In this document: positions 21,261 to 33,143 of the stretch, piece after piece
How the letters are laid out: each line of letters begins with the position of its first letter
How positions within the stretch are numbered: position 1 is the first letter of the stretch
NCBI RefSeq assembly: GCF_033958435.1
Contig: NC_134160.1
Span: 17,223,001-17,287,000 of the forward strand
Length of the DNA: 64,000 nt
Reading direction: 5' to 3'
Origin: Carettochelys insculpta
Taxonomy: Eukaryota; Chordata; Testudines; Carettochelyidae
The notes under the pieces: model-generated
Database searches by the model: none
Seen by the model: only the letters and a program-made list of their open reading frames with translations
What the model was told of the DNA's origin: nothing
Position numbers and translations under genes: made by a program

Positions 21261-23270
21261 GTCTTCCCACATGATTTTGTAACCTGAGTTTGACAGTGAT
21301 GTAACTGGTGGGAGATGCATCCTCACTCTCCTAGCACCTGGCTGGAGCTGTGTGCTTTAAGAGATGAGACCCTTCCCTACTGGTACGAGGGGACAGCAGG
21401 CCCTGGGAAGTGTCTCCATAGTCAATAATAGAGAAAAGACAAGACAAGACTAGACAAGAAAAGCAGTGTGTAACCCTTCTGCTAGGCAGACACTCAGCAG
21501 TTGGTTAGATATCCCAGCAAGTGGGCAGACCTATTGTGGCTGTGCGCTGAATGTTGCTAGGTCTATGGCTTGAGCCAGAATGTTTTACCATCAGCAGAAA
21601 GCAGCTGTCTCAGGGGAGCACAAAGAGATTCCTTGCCTGACAGGGAAGACAGCAGCTCTCTAAGCTTGTCTTTGCTGCAAGTTGCACTTCTGTATACCTT
21701 ACACCAATGTTCTCATGCACTTGCTGCAAAGCTTTCGTATCATAAAGCAGCTAGAGACAGAAGCCAGCCCAGCAGTGGTGATTAATTGCATTGTACCTTA
21801 CTGTAATTACAAATTCCAGGTCACTCATCAGCTTTGATGGCTGAGGACAGGTCTGCAATAACGGTGGAGTGACTCAGGCATCCACATGAAACTGTTCAAA
21901 TGAACGCCCAGCTTACAAGGAATGTCTCCAATGGGCTGTCTAAACACACACTCCGTGTTTCTTTTCTTGCCCTTTGGGCAAAAAGCGTATGTAATCAGAC
22001 AGACACCCGGGACCCATTTGTAACTGACATTCAATTTAACTCCATTAAGCACTTTACTTCTTACCTACAAATATTTCCCTACGGCTCAATTTTTCCATGC
22101 ATGGAAAAAGGGTGAGCATTCATTTGCCTGTCACACACCCAAAAAGACAAGCACAGAGTCTGTGCTGTGTGGTACTTTTTTTGTTTGAGTGATTTGTTTT
22201 GAGAAGTGGAGCTGTTTACACTGAAAAGTTTGGCAAATTCTTCACGCTGGGAGGCTGCCAGTGTTTTACCTGCTCTGATCTCCTCCTCCAGCAGTTCTGA
22301 ACTGCAGAAGCATATTCGTGCCTGGTTCTGTGTCTGGGACTTCATTCACAGGTGCCTCATTTCAGGACAAGTGGCTACCGCTGGCTTCCATGGATCCCGC
22401 TGGGTCTTCCTACTGGGGAAGAGCAACATCGGAAGACCCTTTATTCCTGGGGTTAAAATGTGGGGATATTATGGGATGGACTCTCCATGGCAGTATTTGA
22501 CTGTATTTGACAGATCACTAATATGGGCTGCGCAAGCAGGCAGAATGCCGAGTTTGTTGGTAGCCACATCCCAGACTGGATCAGATCCAACGTCCAGCTA
22601 GCCCAAATGTCAGGCTCTGACAGTGGCCAGAGCCATGTGCTTCCAAGGAACAGGCAAGACCCCAGCAATAGGTGGGAGTAGGCTGGCCTGTCCCCGCCTC
22701 TTCCACCCCAGTCTCACCCCCATCTCTAACAGTCAGACACTGCCTTGTGCCCTGATGCACATGGTTTAATACCCCTTTCCAAATTAAGGGCAGATTTTTC
22801 ACACAAGGTATCAAATGGCCAGTTTTGGCTCATGGCTGGATTTGAACTTGTGGCCTAGAGGCAAAACGTGTTAGTTTCCCTTTTATTAAACAACTAAATA
22901 ACTAAATAAATATCACTATTATAACAGGCTGATAAACCTGTTAGAAGTACCCCAGATAAATAATCTAATAGATTTCTTAGTCCTTACAGCCATCCATCAT
23001 GCCTGTTCCACCCACTTCTAATTTACATCTTTTCCCGGACTTGGGTTTTCATTAACAGTTCCTTAAATTCCAGCCCTTCAGCTCGGCCCTTTGACTGCTA
23101 AAGCACAGAGTGTACCAGGCCTGTTCGGGAAATGCAATTCTCCAGTGCTGCCTCATTGCACCATGTGTGCCCCATTCTTTCCAACAGACATCCAGAGCCA
23201 CATCTGGCTTTGGTGTAACTCTGGTTACGCAGGGGAAAATGTGTTCCTTGTTCAAATCACCACCAAGATC
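21261..23270. other. Unassigned sequence
   Basis: About 2 kb without a supported gene. A short A/G-rich run 'agacaagacaagactagacaag' is near 21435. Open frames are short and overlapping. Confidence 0.4.
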
Positions 23271-23277
23271 TTGGACG

Positions 23278-23345
23278 CAGAATCTTAGAAACGTAGGGCT
23301 GGAAAGGACACTGAGAGGTCATCTAATACAGCTGCAGTGCTGGTG
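23278..23345 (-). repeat. CR1 3'-end fragment
   Basis: The + strand reads CAGAATCTTAGAAACGTAGGGCTGGAAAGGACACTGAGAGGTCATCTAATAC, the inverted 3' end of CR1. Only the last 70 or so bases are left. Confidence 0.7.
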
Positions 23346-23418
23346 CCAGGCCACCCCTGACAGGTAAGTGTAGGGGTTAGAACAGAGAGATGCTGAACAA
23401 TGGGACCACATTCTCTTG

Positions 23419-24022
23419 GGGTGCGTCTACACTAGCCAGCTACTTTGAAGTAGCTGGCACAACGTCGAAATAGCACACATCGCATCTACACACGCCATGT
23501 GCTATTTCGACGTTGAAATCGACATTAGACGGTGATATTCAACGTTGAAGTAGGGCATGTGTAGACAATCCACTTCCTGCTACTTCGAAATAGAGGGGTC
23601 CTCCATGGCAGCCATCAGCTGAGGGGTTGAGAGATGCTCTGTCCAGCCCCTGCAGGGCTCTATGGTCACCGCGTGCAGCAGCCCTTAGCCCAGGGCTTCT
23701 GGCTGCTGCTGCTGCAGCTGGAGGTCCATGCTGCATGCACAGGGTCTGCAAATGGTTGTCGGCTCTGTGGATCTTGTGCTGTGCAGGGCAAGTGTGTCTG
23801 GGAGGGGCCCTTTAAGGGAGCGGCTTGGGACTTTGCTGGCCCCTTATTTTGACAGGGAGCATTTGTGTGTGTGGACGCTCCACATTTCCTTCCAGGGCGG
23901 CTCCTTTCAACGTTCCCCGTTGCTACTTCAACATGGAACATCGACGGCACCAACCCTGGAGGACGTGTAGATGATACGCATGGAAGTAGCCTATTTCGAT
24001 GTGTGCTAGTGTAGACATAGCC
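23419..24022. mobile_element. Harbinger deletion derivative, TSD TTG
   Basis: The left end GGGTGCGTCTACACTAG and the right end CTAGTGTAGACATAGCC are inverted. TTG flanks both sides (23416-23418, 24023-24025). The left half matches the inverted right end of the larger Harbingers ('ccatggcagccatcagctgaggggttgagag'). The right half matches their inverted left end ('gtgtgtctgggaggggccctttaagggagcggc'). So it is an internally deleted copy in the opposite orientation, about 0.6 kb and non-coding. Confidence 0.85.
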
Positions 24023-24169
24023 TTGGTGTTGTTTTCTGTATTAGCCATCAGGCATTCACTGCCAAATGAAATTCTCCATCAGAAAAGTGCTCAATCATCC
24101 CACAAACCACACTCATCACTTCACCACCTCAGAGTACTGTATGCCACTGAGAAAATAAATCCTGTCAAC

Positions 24170-24340
24170 ATCTGCGGTAAATATGACCCCATCACACGTG
24201 ATGGAGAAAACCCTGCATAGAGAGGCTAAGTGTCTGGTCCAAGGCCACTGGGCCAGTCAGTGGCAGAGCCTGGTCTAGAACTCAAGGGGAGCAAGTTCCC
24301 CAAGGCCAGGCCTAAACAATGCTGCCTAAAGGCACAGGGA
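24170..24340 (-). repeat. MIR SINE remnant
   Basis: The string GAGAGGCTAAGTGTCTGGTCCAAGGCCACTGGGCCAGTCAGTGGCAGAGCC matches the recalled conserved core of amniote MIR elements, in inverted orientation. Confidence 0.7.
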
Positions 24341-24525
24341 TTCCTCTCCCAAAACTCCCAGACGGGGGAACCAGACAAAGGGCTCCACGCTACAGATGTG
24401 TGTAGATGTTGCCTCCTGCTGTGCTTAACAACTGGTATTACAAACCCCAAGAAAACAAACAGCACAGAAGACCATTAAGTTCTTTGCCTAGGAGACTAAT
24501 GAGCATGTAGGTCCTGACACTCATA

Positions 24526-24834
24526 GGGCTTGTCTACACTACCACCTTCCTTTGAAGGAAGGATGGTAATTAGGGTGTTGGGAGTTTACTAATGAAGTTC
24601 TGTGGTGCACATGCAGCACTTCATTAAGCAAATCCCCCCCCACCCCCACCACGGCAACTTCGAAGTACTGGCACGTGTCTAGCCGCAGCTCACCTGCCGG
24701 TACTGCAAAGTGCTGGGGCAACTTCCAAGTCCCTTTATTCCTCAAAATTTGCACCGCAGCCACTTCATCAGCAAACTCCCAACACCCTAATTACCATCTT
24801 TTCTTCGAAGGAAGGTGGCAGTGTAGACAAGCCC
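24526..24834. mobile_element. Short Harbinger-type MITE, perfect TIR, TSD ATA
   Basis: GGGCTTGTCTACACT at the left is exactly inverted at the right as AGTGTAGACAAGCCC. ATA flanks both ends (24523-24525, 24835-24837). The arms continue with CCACCTTCCTTTGAAGGAAGG against CCTTCTTCGAAGGAAGGTGG-like sequence. The interior has no open frame. This terminus differs slightly from the GGCTACGTC family, so it is probably a sister MITE family. Confidence 0.8.
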
Positions 24835-26670
24835 ATAGCATGTGGCAGGGAGCTCCAAGTTACTGCGCACCAAGGTTAAGCAAGTTGGCATGGCCCTCTG
24901 CGTGGGGGGGTTGTGCAAGGTGAAGCCATTGGGACGTCCCTCTGCATGGAGCATGAGCAGGCTCAAAGTTCCTTTCAAGCCCATTACAAACCTATTGGTA
25001 AGAGGCAGTAGGTAAAAGTGGAGAACAGGTGGATGTGAGGAGTCAAAGGGCTAAGCACACTTCGGTCTAGCTAGTTCCATTGCATACCTCTGCCAACCAT
25101 TTCATGCCCTGTGCAATGTAGTTAGGTCAACCAAACCCACCTTGGTGGCACAGCTGGGTCAATGGGTGAATTTTTCCATCAACCTGGCTACTGTCTCTTG
25201 AAGAGGTGGATTAAGTACATCGACAGTACCCCCTCATGCCCACCTTCTGTTCACACAGGCAGTGTACACACTATGACACTACAGTAACCCAGCTGTGGCT
25301 CTGTAACTGTGCTGATTTAGCCATGGTAGCATAGACTTACCCAGAGTTACACACTCCCCTGCCAGACTTCAGTCCTAACAGTAGGCAGCTACCCACCTGC
25401 TGTCTTGTTCATGTCTGGTTGGGATCTTCCCTGCCATGCTCAGACCTTTCAACATACACATGCCAAGACGTGCATCTCCTCAGGGTGGGACAGTGTGGGA
25501 CATAAGGTCCAGATCCTCAGCTGCTGTAAGTGGTGTAGCACCACACGAGTCAGCAAAGCAGTAACGATTTACAACTGGTGATGATGTAGCTCTGGGGCTT
25601 CTCCAGAAGGAACTGTGATTTCATGTCCCTTTCCTGTGCTGCCTCTGAACAGAACTTCAGGGGGGAAGTCAACTGTGGAAAAGTTTTGCTATTGTCCAGA
25701 AAGGCAGGCCCTTTGGCTGTGTGTTTCCATCCGTCCTGGAGAATTCTGCGAAGGTACATCACCTCCTTGCTCCTGCACTGAGTTCCAAGCACAAGCTAGC
25801 ATCCCTTCCTCTCAATGGTTAATCTGCTTTCCTGTTTGTTCCCTCTTGCTTCCAGAGACCACATTTCATGAGAGGGGAACGGGGTGTCCCTTTTCTTAAA
25901 ACAGTTTGTCCCTTTCCTCGTGCCTGCCTGAAACTCCTTGCAGTGAGGTAGGACAATTCGGTCCTGTGGCCAGAAGGGAAATGAAAAATCAGAGCAGAGA
26001 CAGGAGCCAACTTCTGGCATAAGCCTGCCATGAACTTAGGACCCAGGTGCAGGTCTGTGGGAGGCTTTGTGTCATTAATTTGGAAGCTGGATTTGTGTAA
26101 GACAGACACATTCCCCAACCTCTTTCCATCATTTGAGTGCTGGGGGGATTGGCAGTGACATCTACTCATCATCCATGGAACAGAGACTACACAGGAAGCA
26201 GCAACGGATAGAGAGGCCAAAGAAAGCCATTGGTTCTCAGTCCTAAGCATTTAAAAACCTTAGTGACTAGCCTGCAGTGACACAAGCCCTCTGCTGTAAG
26301 GCAGGGCACTGTCTTTTAGCCCCCACGCCCGAATCCAACAGTAACATTATAACCACTAGGCTATCCTGCCCCCTAAGGCACAGCCTGGCTCTTGGCATAA
26401 AGGAGTCCTCTGCTGATTCCATTAGTCACTGAATCTTTGTGAGGCCCCATTCCTGGCACTGTGCAGTATTTCACATGCATGCCTCATAACATCTCCCGTT
26501 CTTTTGTGAGCGCTCCATAGCCCAGTGCTGTTCTTTACCATGCTGCAGACTTTTTTTTTTTGTGCGGCTAACATCCTTAGATCCCTCTTGCATGCTGGCA
26601 TCCCTGCTTTACCTTCTCCAGTTTGAGAATATCTCCTTTCATGGCACAGGGAGCAGAAGCAGAGGATCAG
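24835..26670. other. Unassigned sequence
   Basis: About 1.8 kb with no gene I can support. The minus-strand frame at 26250-25819 has no domain and overlaps another frame on the same strand. Confidence 0.4.
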
Positions 26671-26677
26671 CTTCTAT

Positions 26678-27935
26678 GGCAGGGTTACAGGCTCTGTGGA
26701 CATGGGGAAGTCAGTAGATGTGATATACCTGGACTTCAGCAAGGCTTTTGATACCGTTTCCCACAATATTCTTGTCCATAAGTTAAGGAAATATGGATTG
26801 GATCCTTGGACTATAAGATGGATAGAAAGCTGGCTTGATGGTCGGGCCCAACGGGTAGTGGTCAATGGCTCAATATCTGGATGGCGGTCTGTTTCAAGCA
26901 GAGTGCCGCAAGGCTCGGTTCTGGGGCCGGCGTTCTTCAACATCTTTATTAATGACCTGGATGAGGTACTGGATTGCACCCTCAGCAAATCTGCGGATGA
27001 CACAAAACCAAGGGTAGAGGTAGGTACGTTGGAGGGTAGAGACAGAATCCAGAGGGACCTGGATAAATTGGAGGACTGGGCCAAAAGAAATCTGATGCAG
27101 TTCAATAAGGAGAAGTGCAGAGTCCTGCACCTGGGGCAGAAGAATCCCAAACATTGTTCCAGGCTGGGGACCGACTGGCTCAGCAGCAGTATGATGGAAA
27201 GGGACCTAGGGGTTATGGTGGATGAAAGGCTGGATATGAGTAAACAGTGTGCCCTTGTAGCCAAGAAGGCTAATGGCATACTGGGGTGCATTAGGAGGAG
27301 CATTTTGAGCAGATCTAGATAAGTAATTATTCCTTTTTATTCGGCACTGGTGAGGCCACATCTGGAATATTGTGTCCAGTTTTGGGCCCCCCAGTATAAA
27401 AAGGATGTGGATTTGCTGGAGCAGGTTCAGCAAAGGGCAACAAAAATGATTAAGGACCTAACAGGTATTTATGTTCTCAATCTTCTGTCATCATATGACA
27501 CACACCCCACTCAAAGGAGTCTTGGGAGTTAAAAATGATTAAGGGTCTGGAGCACAAGACCTATCAGGATAGGCTGAGGGATTTGGGCTTGTTTAGTTTA
27601 CAGAAAAGAAGACTTAGAGGTGATTTAATACCAACCTTCAGCTTCCTGAAGGGGAGCTGTAAAAAGGAGGGTGAGAAACTGTTCTCAGTGGTGTCAGATG
27701 GCAGAACAAGGAGTAACGGTCAGAAGTTGAAGGGGGAAAAGTGTAGGTTAAATATTAGGAAAAACTTCACCAGGCGGGTGGTGAAGCATTGGAATGTGTT
27801 GCCTAGAGAGGTGGTGGATTCTCCATCCCTTGAGGTTTTTAAGTCCCGGCTGGACAAGGTCCTGGCTGGGATGACTTAGTGGGGGTTGATCCTGGTTGAA
27901 GCAGGGGGCTGGGCTAGATGACCTCCTGAGGTCTC
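26678..27935 (+). pseudogene. CR1 LINE 3' portion, RT remnant
   Basis: The frame from 26696 reads [47 protein letters not shown] (the FADD box, F changed to S), [14 protein letters not shown] and [21 protein letters not shown] breaks it at 27320-27322. It continues as [19 protein letters not shown], is interrupted by a 75-base insert, then resumes with KGLEHKTYQDRLRDLGLFSL and RRVVKHWNVLPREVVDS to a stop near 27879. The 3' UTR with 'ggctgggctagatgacctcctgaggtc' follows. It is 5' truncated and inactive. It is the longest CR1 coding stretch in the window. Confidence 0.9.
27442..27544. repeat. 75-base insert flanked by a 14-base direct repeat
   Basis: AAAAATGATTAAGG occurs at 27442-27455 and again at 27531-27544. 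The sequence between the copies is foreign to CR1: the protein frame resumes after it in register with other CR1 copies. Confidence 0.8.
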
Positions 27936-27944
27936 TTGCAGCCC

Positions 27945-28456
27945 TGTGATTATGTGAGTCTGTGATCATGGGAATTAGAGCCAAGGAAGATTTGGTTCAT
28001 GGCCTGAATATCTCATAGGCTCCCAGCCATGGCATCACTGCTATTATGCAATATTGGAGTTACCACCCAGGGAGTAACAATAGCAGCATTAAATATGTTT
28101 CCCTGTTGTCTTTGGAATCGTTATTGCATTTGTGTACAGATTATATCTCTTAGAAACATCCCTCCTTGATCTCGGTAGGACTTCCTGCTTGTTTGCCTTC
28201 CATTGTGGAGTTTTTAGTTACCACTCACCTTTGTTTTTTCATTATTTTTTCTCTGTGTTTTAACTAACATTGCTGTCATCTGCTAAGCAGTCTCCCCTCA
28301 CTGTCCATGTGGTTACCTTCCCACACACTTTGTCCTTTCCTCTGCTGCTGACTGTACAATCTTCTTCTGACCTCCACCCTCATCTGCTGTCTCCTTTCAT
28401 CTCCAGCCCAGTAACTTAAACCAGTCTTAAGGATCCATGTCCTATCATGCATCATT
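27945..28456. other. Unassigned sequence
   Basis: No gene or repeat family recognised. Pyrimidine-rich in the middle. Confidence 0.4.
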
Positions 28457-28458
28457 TA

Positions 28459-28778
28459 GAGGTTGAACCTCTCTATTATGGAACTCTCTCATCTGGGAAC
28501 TCTCTAATCCAGCAAGATTTTAGTTAGACCACTTATCATTGGGGGTTGACATATTTTCCATGGTTCCATAAAGGTTGTTTCCAAACACCAGTCCTGGCTC
28601 TCAGTGTTTAGTGCTGTTATTTAGCTGTAATTTACTCATAAATGTCTTCTAAGAGTCCACTAAGAAGTAGAAGTGTTGGGAATACTGCTAGGCAATACTG
28701 ACCTCCTGTGGTCTGGCAAATTCTCTCATCCAGCACTGGTCAGGTCCTGAGGGTACCATATTAGAGAGGTTCAACCTG
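28459..28778. mobile_element. Tc1/mariner-like (Tigger-type?) MITE, TSD TA
   Basis: The left end GAGGTTGAACCTCTCTA and the right end TAGAGAGGTTCAACCTG are inverted with TA on each side, the target of Tc1/mariner superfamily elements. The interior is 320 bases and non-coding. A second, more diverged copy lies at 31.6 kb in the opposite sense. Confidence 0.7.
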
Positions 28779-28987
28779 TATTAGACCCTGTTCCTAGGTG
28801 AATAATATGATGTTTTCCCAGGACTATTCATTTGAATTTACATCTAACTTTGCTCCCACCATGTTCGTATCTCCTTTGTGTTAATTTCTCATGAAAAGTT
28901 TTCTTCTCACTGATTTTCAGCAAGAGTACATCTTAAGCTTGCTGTTAAGTTCAATGCCTTAAACCACTTCTCCCTCCTGGAAACAGA

Positions 28988-30342
28988 CTCATAGAATCAT
29001 AGGGCTGGAAGGGACCTCAAGAGGTCATCGAGTCCAGCCCCCTGCTGAAAACAGGACTAAACTAACTAAATCATCCCAGCGAGGACTTTGTCAAGCCAGG
29101 ACTTAAAATCCTCTGGGGATAGAGATTCTACCACCTCTCTGGGTAACGCATTCCAGTGCTTCTCCACTGTTGTGGTGAAATAGTTTTTCCTAATATCCAA
29201 CCTCCCCCTCCCCCTCTGTAACTTGAGGTCATTGCCCCTTGTTCTGCCATCTGTCACTACCGAGAAAAGCCTCTCTCTGTCCTCTTTAGAGCCCCTTTCA
29301 GGAAGTTGAAGGCTGATATCAAATCACCCCTTACTCTTCTCTTTTGCAAACTAAATAAGCTCAAATTCCTCAGCTGCTCATTGGAGGTCATGTGCTCCAG
29401 CCCCCAAATCATTTTTGTTGCCCTCTTCTGAACCCTCTCCAATGCATCCACATCCGTTCTGTACTGGGGGGCCAGAACTAGATGTAGTACTCCAGATGTG
29501 GCCTCACCAATGCCAAATGGGGGGAATAATAACGTCTCTATATCTGCTGGAAATGCTTCTTCTAATGCACCACAATGTGCCATTGGCCTTCTTGGCTACA
29601 AGGGCACACTGTTGATGTATACCCAGCCTCTCATCCACTGTAATCCCCAGGTCCTTTTCTGCTGCACTGCTGATTAGCCAGTCGTTCCCCAGTCAGTAAC
29701 GATGCTTGGACTTCTTCTGTCCCAAGTACAGGACTCTGCACTTACCCTTGCTGACCCTCATCAGATTTCCTTTCACCCAATCCTGCAATTTGTCTAGGTC
29801 TCCCTGGACCCTATCCCTACCCTCCAACGTATCTACCTTAGTGTCATCTGCAAATCTGCTGAGGGTGAAATCCAGTCCCTCGTCCAGGTCATTAACAAAG
29901 ATGTTGAACAATACCCATCCTAAAACTGATCCTGGGGGCACTCCACTTGAAACCAATTGCCACCAGACCTTGAGCCATTGATCACTACCCGTTGGGCCCA
30001 ACCATTTAGCCAGCTTTCTATCCACCTCACAGTCCATTTTATTCATACTTCCTTAACTTGCAGGCAAAAATATTGTGGGAGACTTACTTTGCTGAAGTCA
30101 AGGTATATCACATCCATTGACTTCCCCATGTCCACAGAGCCAGTTACCTCAACATAGCAGCTAATCAGATTGGTCAGGGATGACTTGCCCTTGGTGAATC
30201 CATCTTGACTACTGATGATCACTTTCCCCTCTTCCAAGTGCTTCAAAATGGATTACTTGAGGATCCCCTCCCTGATTTTTCCAGGAACTGAGGTAAGGCG
30301 TGCTGGGCACCATACTTGCCTTTTTCCAGTCATCTGGAACCC
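28988..30342 (-). pseudogene. CR1 LINE 3' portion, RT remnant
   Basis: The + strand begins CATAGAATCATAGGGCTGGAAGGGACCTCAAGAGGTC, the inverted 3' end. Minus-strand frames read [56 protein letters not shown], then QYRTDVDALERVQKRATKMIWG and EKHWNALPREVVES. Frames break near 30.04, 29.69, 29.58 and 29.26 kb. It has a different truncation point from the copy at 26.7 kb and the opposite orientation. Confidence 0.9.
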
Positions 30343-30345
30343 ATG

Positions 30346-30570
30346 GGCCTTGTCTACACTAGCCAAAAACTTCAAAATGGCCATGCAAATGGCCATTTTG
30401 AAGTTTACTAATGAAGCGCTGAAATACATATTCAGCGCCTCATTAGCATGTGCGTGGCCGCAGCACTTTCAAATTGATGCGGCTCACTGCTGTGCAGCTC
30501 GTCCAGATGGGGTTCCTTTTTGAAAGGACCCTGGCTACTTCGAAGTCCCCTTATCCCCTGTTCTCTTGGG
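30346..30570. mobile_element. One arm of the palindromic Harbinger MITE
   Basis: GGGCCTTGTCTACACTAGCC begins a stretch matching the left arm of the 62.7 kb palindrome (AATGGCCATGCAAATGGCCAT, ACTAATGAAGCGCTGAAAT, AGTCCCCTTAT). It stops at the point that is the centre of symmetry in the full copy. No right arm follows. Confidence 0.75.
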
Positions 30571-31630
30571 ACACTTCACAATGATTTTTAGGTCTTGTTA
30601 TATTTTATACTGTCGTAGTTTATCACACAGCAGCTTGTGTTAATTCATGACAGCAACAGAATCAAAATCTAAATGTTTCTGAGTGAACCGGTAAAAGGTG
30701 CTCTCTTTCAGGGAAGCTTTACAAAATTCTTTCCCGGAGAATTCTCTAGACTTGCAGGAGAGCCATGTAACCTCTTCCAAATGCCCAGAGGGACTGTAGC
30801 TCTTATTTCGAGGCTTAACCCTGCTCCCAGGAAGCTGCTACACTGATTCAGACTATTGACATAACAGGCACCGTGGTCGTTGAAATACATTATGTAATTC
30901 CTCATTGCAGTGATATAAAACCCATTAGTTCCCATTTCATGGGCCTTGCCCTCTTTCTAGCCTTCTGCCACAATGAAAGAACCTGTAATTCCAGGAAGCT
31001 TGAGGTCCACCACCTCATTATCAGCTTCTGCCTAGCAGGCTGCTCATCTCTCAGCTGCAGACTGCTGACAAGGACATTGCTTGCTCCTCCTGCCTTGTTT
31101 TCAGATGGATTTTATGAGAGAATCCAAAACTCCTTTAACCAACAAGAAGTTTTGTAGCGGGCCATCGTGTGCTTACTGGGCCAGGTCTCTACAAGACAGA
31201 TGAATCAGTGGGCTGGACCAATATTTTTAAACATGGTGTGGGCTAATGTTTATTTACCAGGCTGTGCTTGGCTACGGGATGTGAGGATAAATCTCCATTT
31301 AAAAATATGAACTTTGCTCAACTGGTACCCGAGGGAGGAAAGAGAAAGTGTGTGAGACCAAGGGATATTGGGCAGGAGAGTGTGACAGAGAATCCTGATC
31401 GTGCAAAGAAATCCCACCACTAGCGAGCAACCGTAACCGGTGGAGGAAATGGCGGATGTGTCTGAGGCACAGGAGGGGAATCCCACTCTGAACTCCCCTG
31501 GACTCCCTAGTGGTTGATGAGTGGTATGCAATGTTGCCAAGTTAGTTGTAAACTCAAACAGCCCTGGAACTGCAAACACGGCACTGCCGTCTGGCTAGAG
31601 TCAGAATGGCTCAGCAGCATCACACAACAC
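30571..31630. other. Unassigned sequence
   Basis: No supported gene. Nothing recognisable by domain or repeat. Confidence 0.4.
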
Positions 31631-31634
31631 AATA

Positions 31635-31945
31635 CAGGCTGAACCTCTTCCATCCGGTACCCTGGGGCCTTGACTGGGGCTGGAAGAGAGAATTTACTGG
31701 ATCACAGAAGCTCAATATTGTCTAGCACATTACCAACACTCCCATTCCTTACTGGGCTCTTAGATGACATTTAAGGGCAAATTCCAGCTAAAGAGCAGCA
31801 CAGAACACTGAGAGCCAGGACTGGGGGCTGGAAACAACCTTTATAGGATTGCAGGAAACTTGACCACGCTCACGATAAATGGTCATCTGGCTAATTAAAA
31901 TCATACCAGATTACGGATGATGCTGGATGAGGGAGATTCATCCTG
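31635..31945. mobile_element. Second Tc1/mariner-like MITE copy
   Basis: It starts CAGGCTGAACCTCTTCC after TA and ends GGGAGATTCATCCTG. Interior blocks ('gggctcttagatgacattta', 'agagccaggactggg') match the inverted interior of the 28.5 kb copy. It is more diverged, and the right TA is lost. Confidence 0.65.
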
Positions 31946-32590
31946 TCCTGCTAACACAACTAGCTCTGTCACAGGCTCCTTCCGCAACTTCTCTGCCTCA
32001 CTTTCCTGACTGTAACTGGGGCTAACAGTGAGCTGTCTTGGAGGCTGCAGACGTGACCGCGCAAGGGTGCTGGGATACTGCAGGAAGCAGAGCACTAGCA
32101 AAGCTGCAGGGTAGGTAAGTGCTGCCCTTCCAGAGTCCATCCTGAGGGCTCGGAGCTGTGGCCAGGGTGTGTTCTGCTCAGCTCTGGGGCTGGCTCCCTG
32201 CGAGTGCCCCAATCTGGCTCCACCTGCCGGCCACCTCCGCGGTCTGCCTCCCTCCTTCCCCTCCCCACACCGTGGGGCTCTGCCACAGGCGCCTCTGCGT
32301 CCATTTCAAAGGCTCGAAGGTGGAGTGATGCCAAACCCAGAGCCAGGGCCTTCCTTGGAGCTAGGCTGGGGGAGGGAGGACCAGCTCCAGGCTCTGAGCA
32401 GGTACCGCCAGCGGGACACTCCCCCCATCCATTCTTGCAGGCTCATTGGCGTGGTTCCTCCAGAGGCGCTGCTCCTCAGAGCCTGCAGCTGCCTCCTGTA
32501 CCCCTCATGGGCAATTTGGGGTATCACAGCCAAGTCCCTACGCCACCCATGGGAACAAAACACGGTGATCCGCTCCCTGGGGACCTGACT
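31946..32590. other. EDN2 upstream region, no element resolved
   Basis: This grades from unique sequence into the GC-rich promoter region. Long frames across 32.2-33.3 kb on both strands arise from GC richness and are not called as genes. Confidence 0.4.
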
Positions 32591-33016
32591 GAACAGGCCT
32601 GTGGCTCCCCTGGGCGCACCTGTCACTGTCCCCCCCCCCCGCCTGTGGCTCCCCTGGGCGCTCCGGCCCCCCGGCCCCGCCCACTTGGCCGCAGCCCTGG
32701 GGATCACACGCCCCCGCCCGCCCCGGCTCCTGCCGGCGGAGCTGCCCGCATCGCGCCCCGGAGGTGCGGCCGCCGCCCGGGGGCAGAGCGCCGGGGGTCC
32801 GGCCTGGAGAACAGGCCGAGGCGGGCGCGGCGCGGCGCTCCGGCTGCGCCGCACGTGGGCTGGGGTCCCTGCGCCTCGGGGGCCGCCTGGGGCGCGCCGG
32901 GGCCCGCGGAGCTGCTGCCCCCAGCGCAGGGCCCGGGGGAGGCGCCGCTTCGGTCTCCCTCTGCCCCGGCCCATGCTGGGGGGCGGCGCCGCGCCGTGAG
33001 GCGGCGCCAGCGGGGC

Positions 33017-33022
33017 TATAAA
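33017..33022 (+). promoter_or_regulatory. TATA box of the EDN2-like gene
   Basis: TATAAA in the context GGGCTATAAAGCACC lies 58 bases before the ATG, so transcription would begin near 33045-33050 with a short 5' UTR. TATA-driven promoters are usual for endothelin genes. Confidence 0.7.
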
Positions 33023-33079
33023 GCACCTGCCCGGCGCGGCGCGGCGGCAGCTCCCGCAGAGCGCCCGGCAGCCGGCAGC

Positions 33080-33143
33080 ATGGTGCACCGCCCCGCCGGC
33101 GTCTTCTCGCTCGCCCTCACCCTCTGCATCCTGCTGGGAGAAG
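33080..33143 (+). CDS. EDN2: EDN2 exon 1: signal peptide
   Basis: Starts at ATG 33080 and encodes [21 protein letters not shown], a typical hydrophobic signal peptide, then the first base of a Gly codon. The donor is GAAG|GTGAGG. This ATG is the first one after the TATA box, and the human protein likewise begins Met-Val. Confidence 0.85.

Noticed and set aside
22206..22601. Plus-strand frame of 131 codons
   Set aside because: No domain and no splice context; another frame overlaps it.
32306..33088. Minus-strand frame of 260 codons opposite the EDN2 promoter
   Set aside because: Arg/Pro/Gly/Ala-rich translation of a CpG island with no domain.
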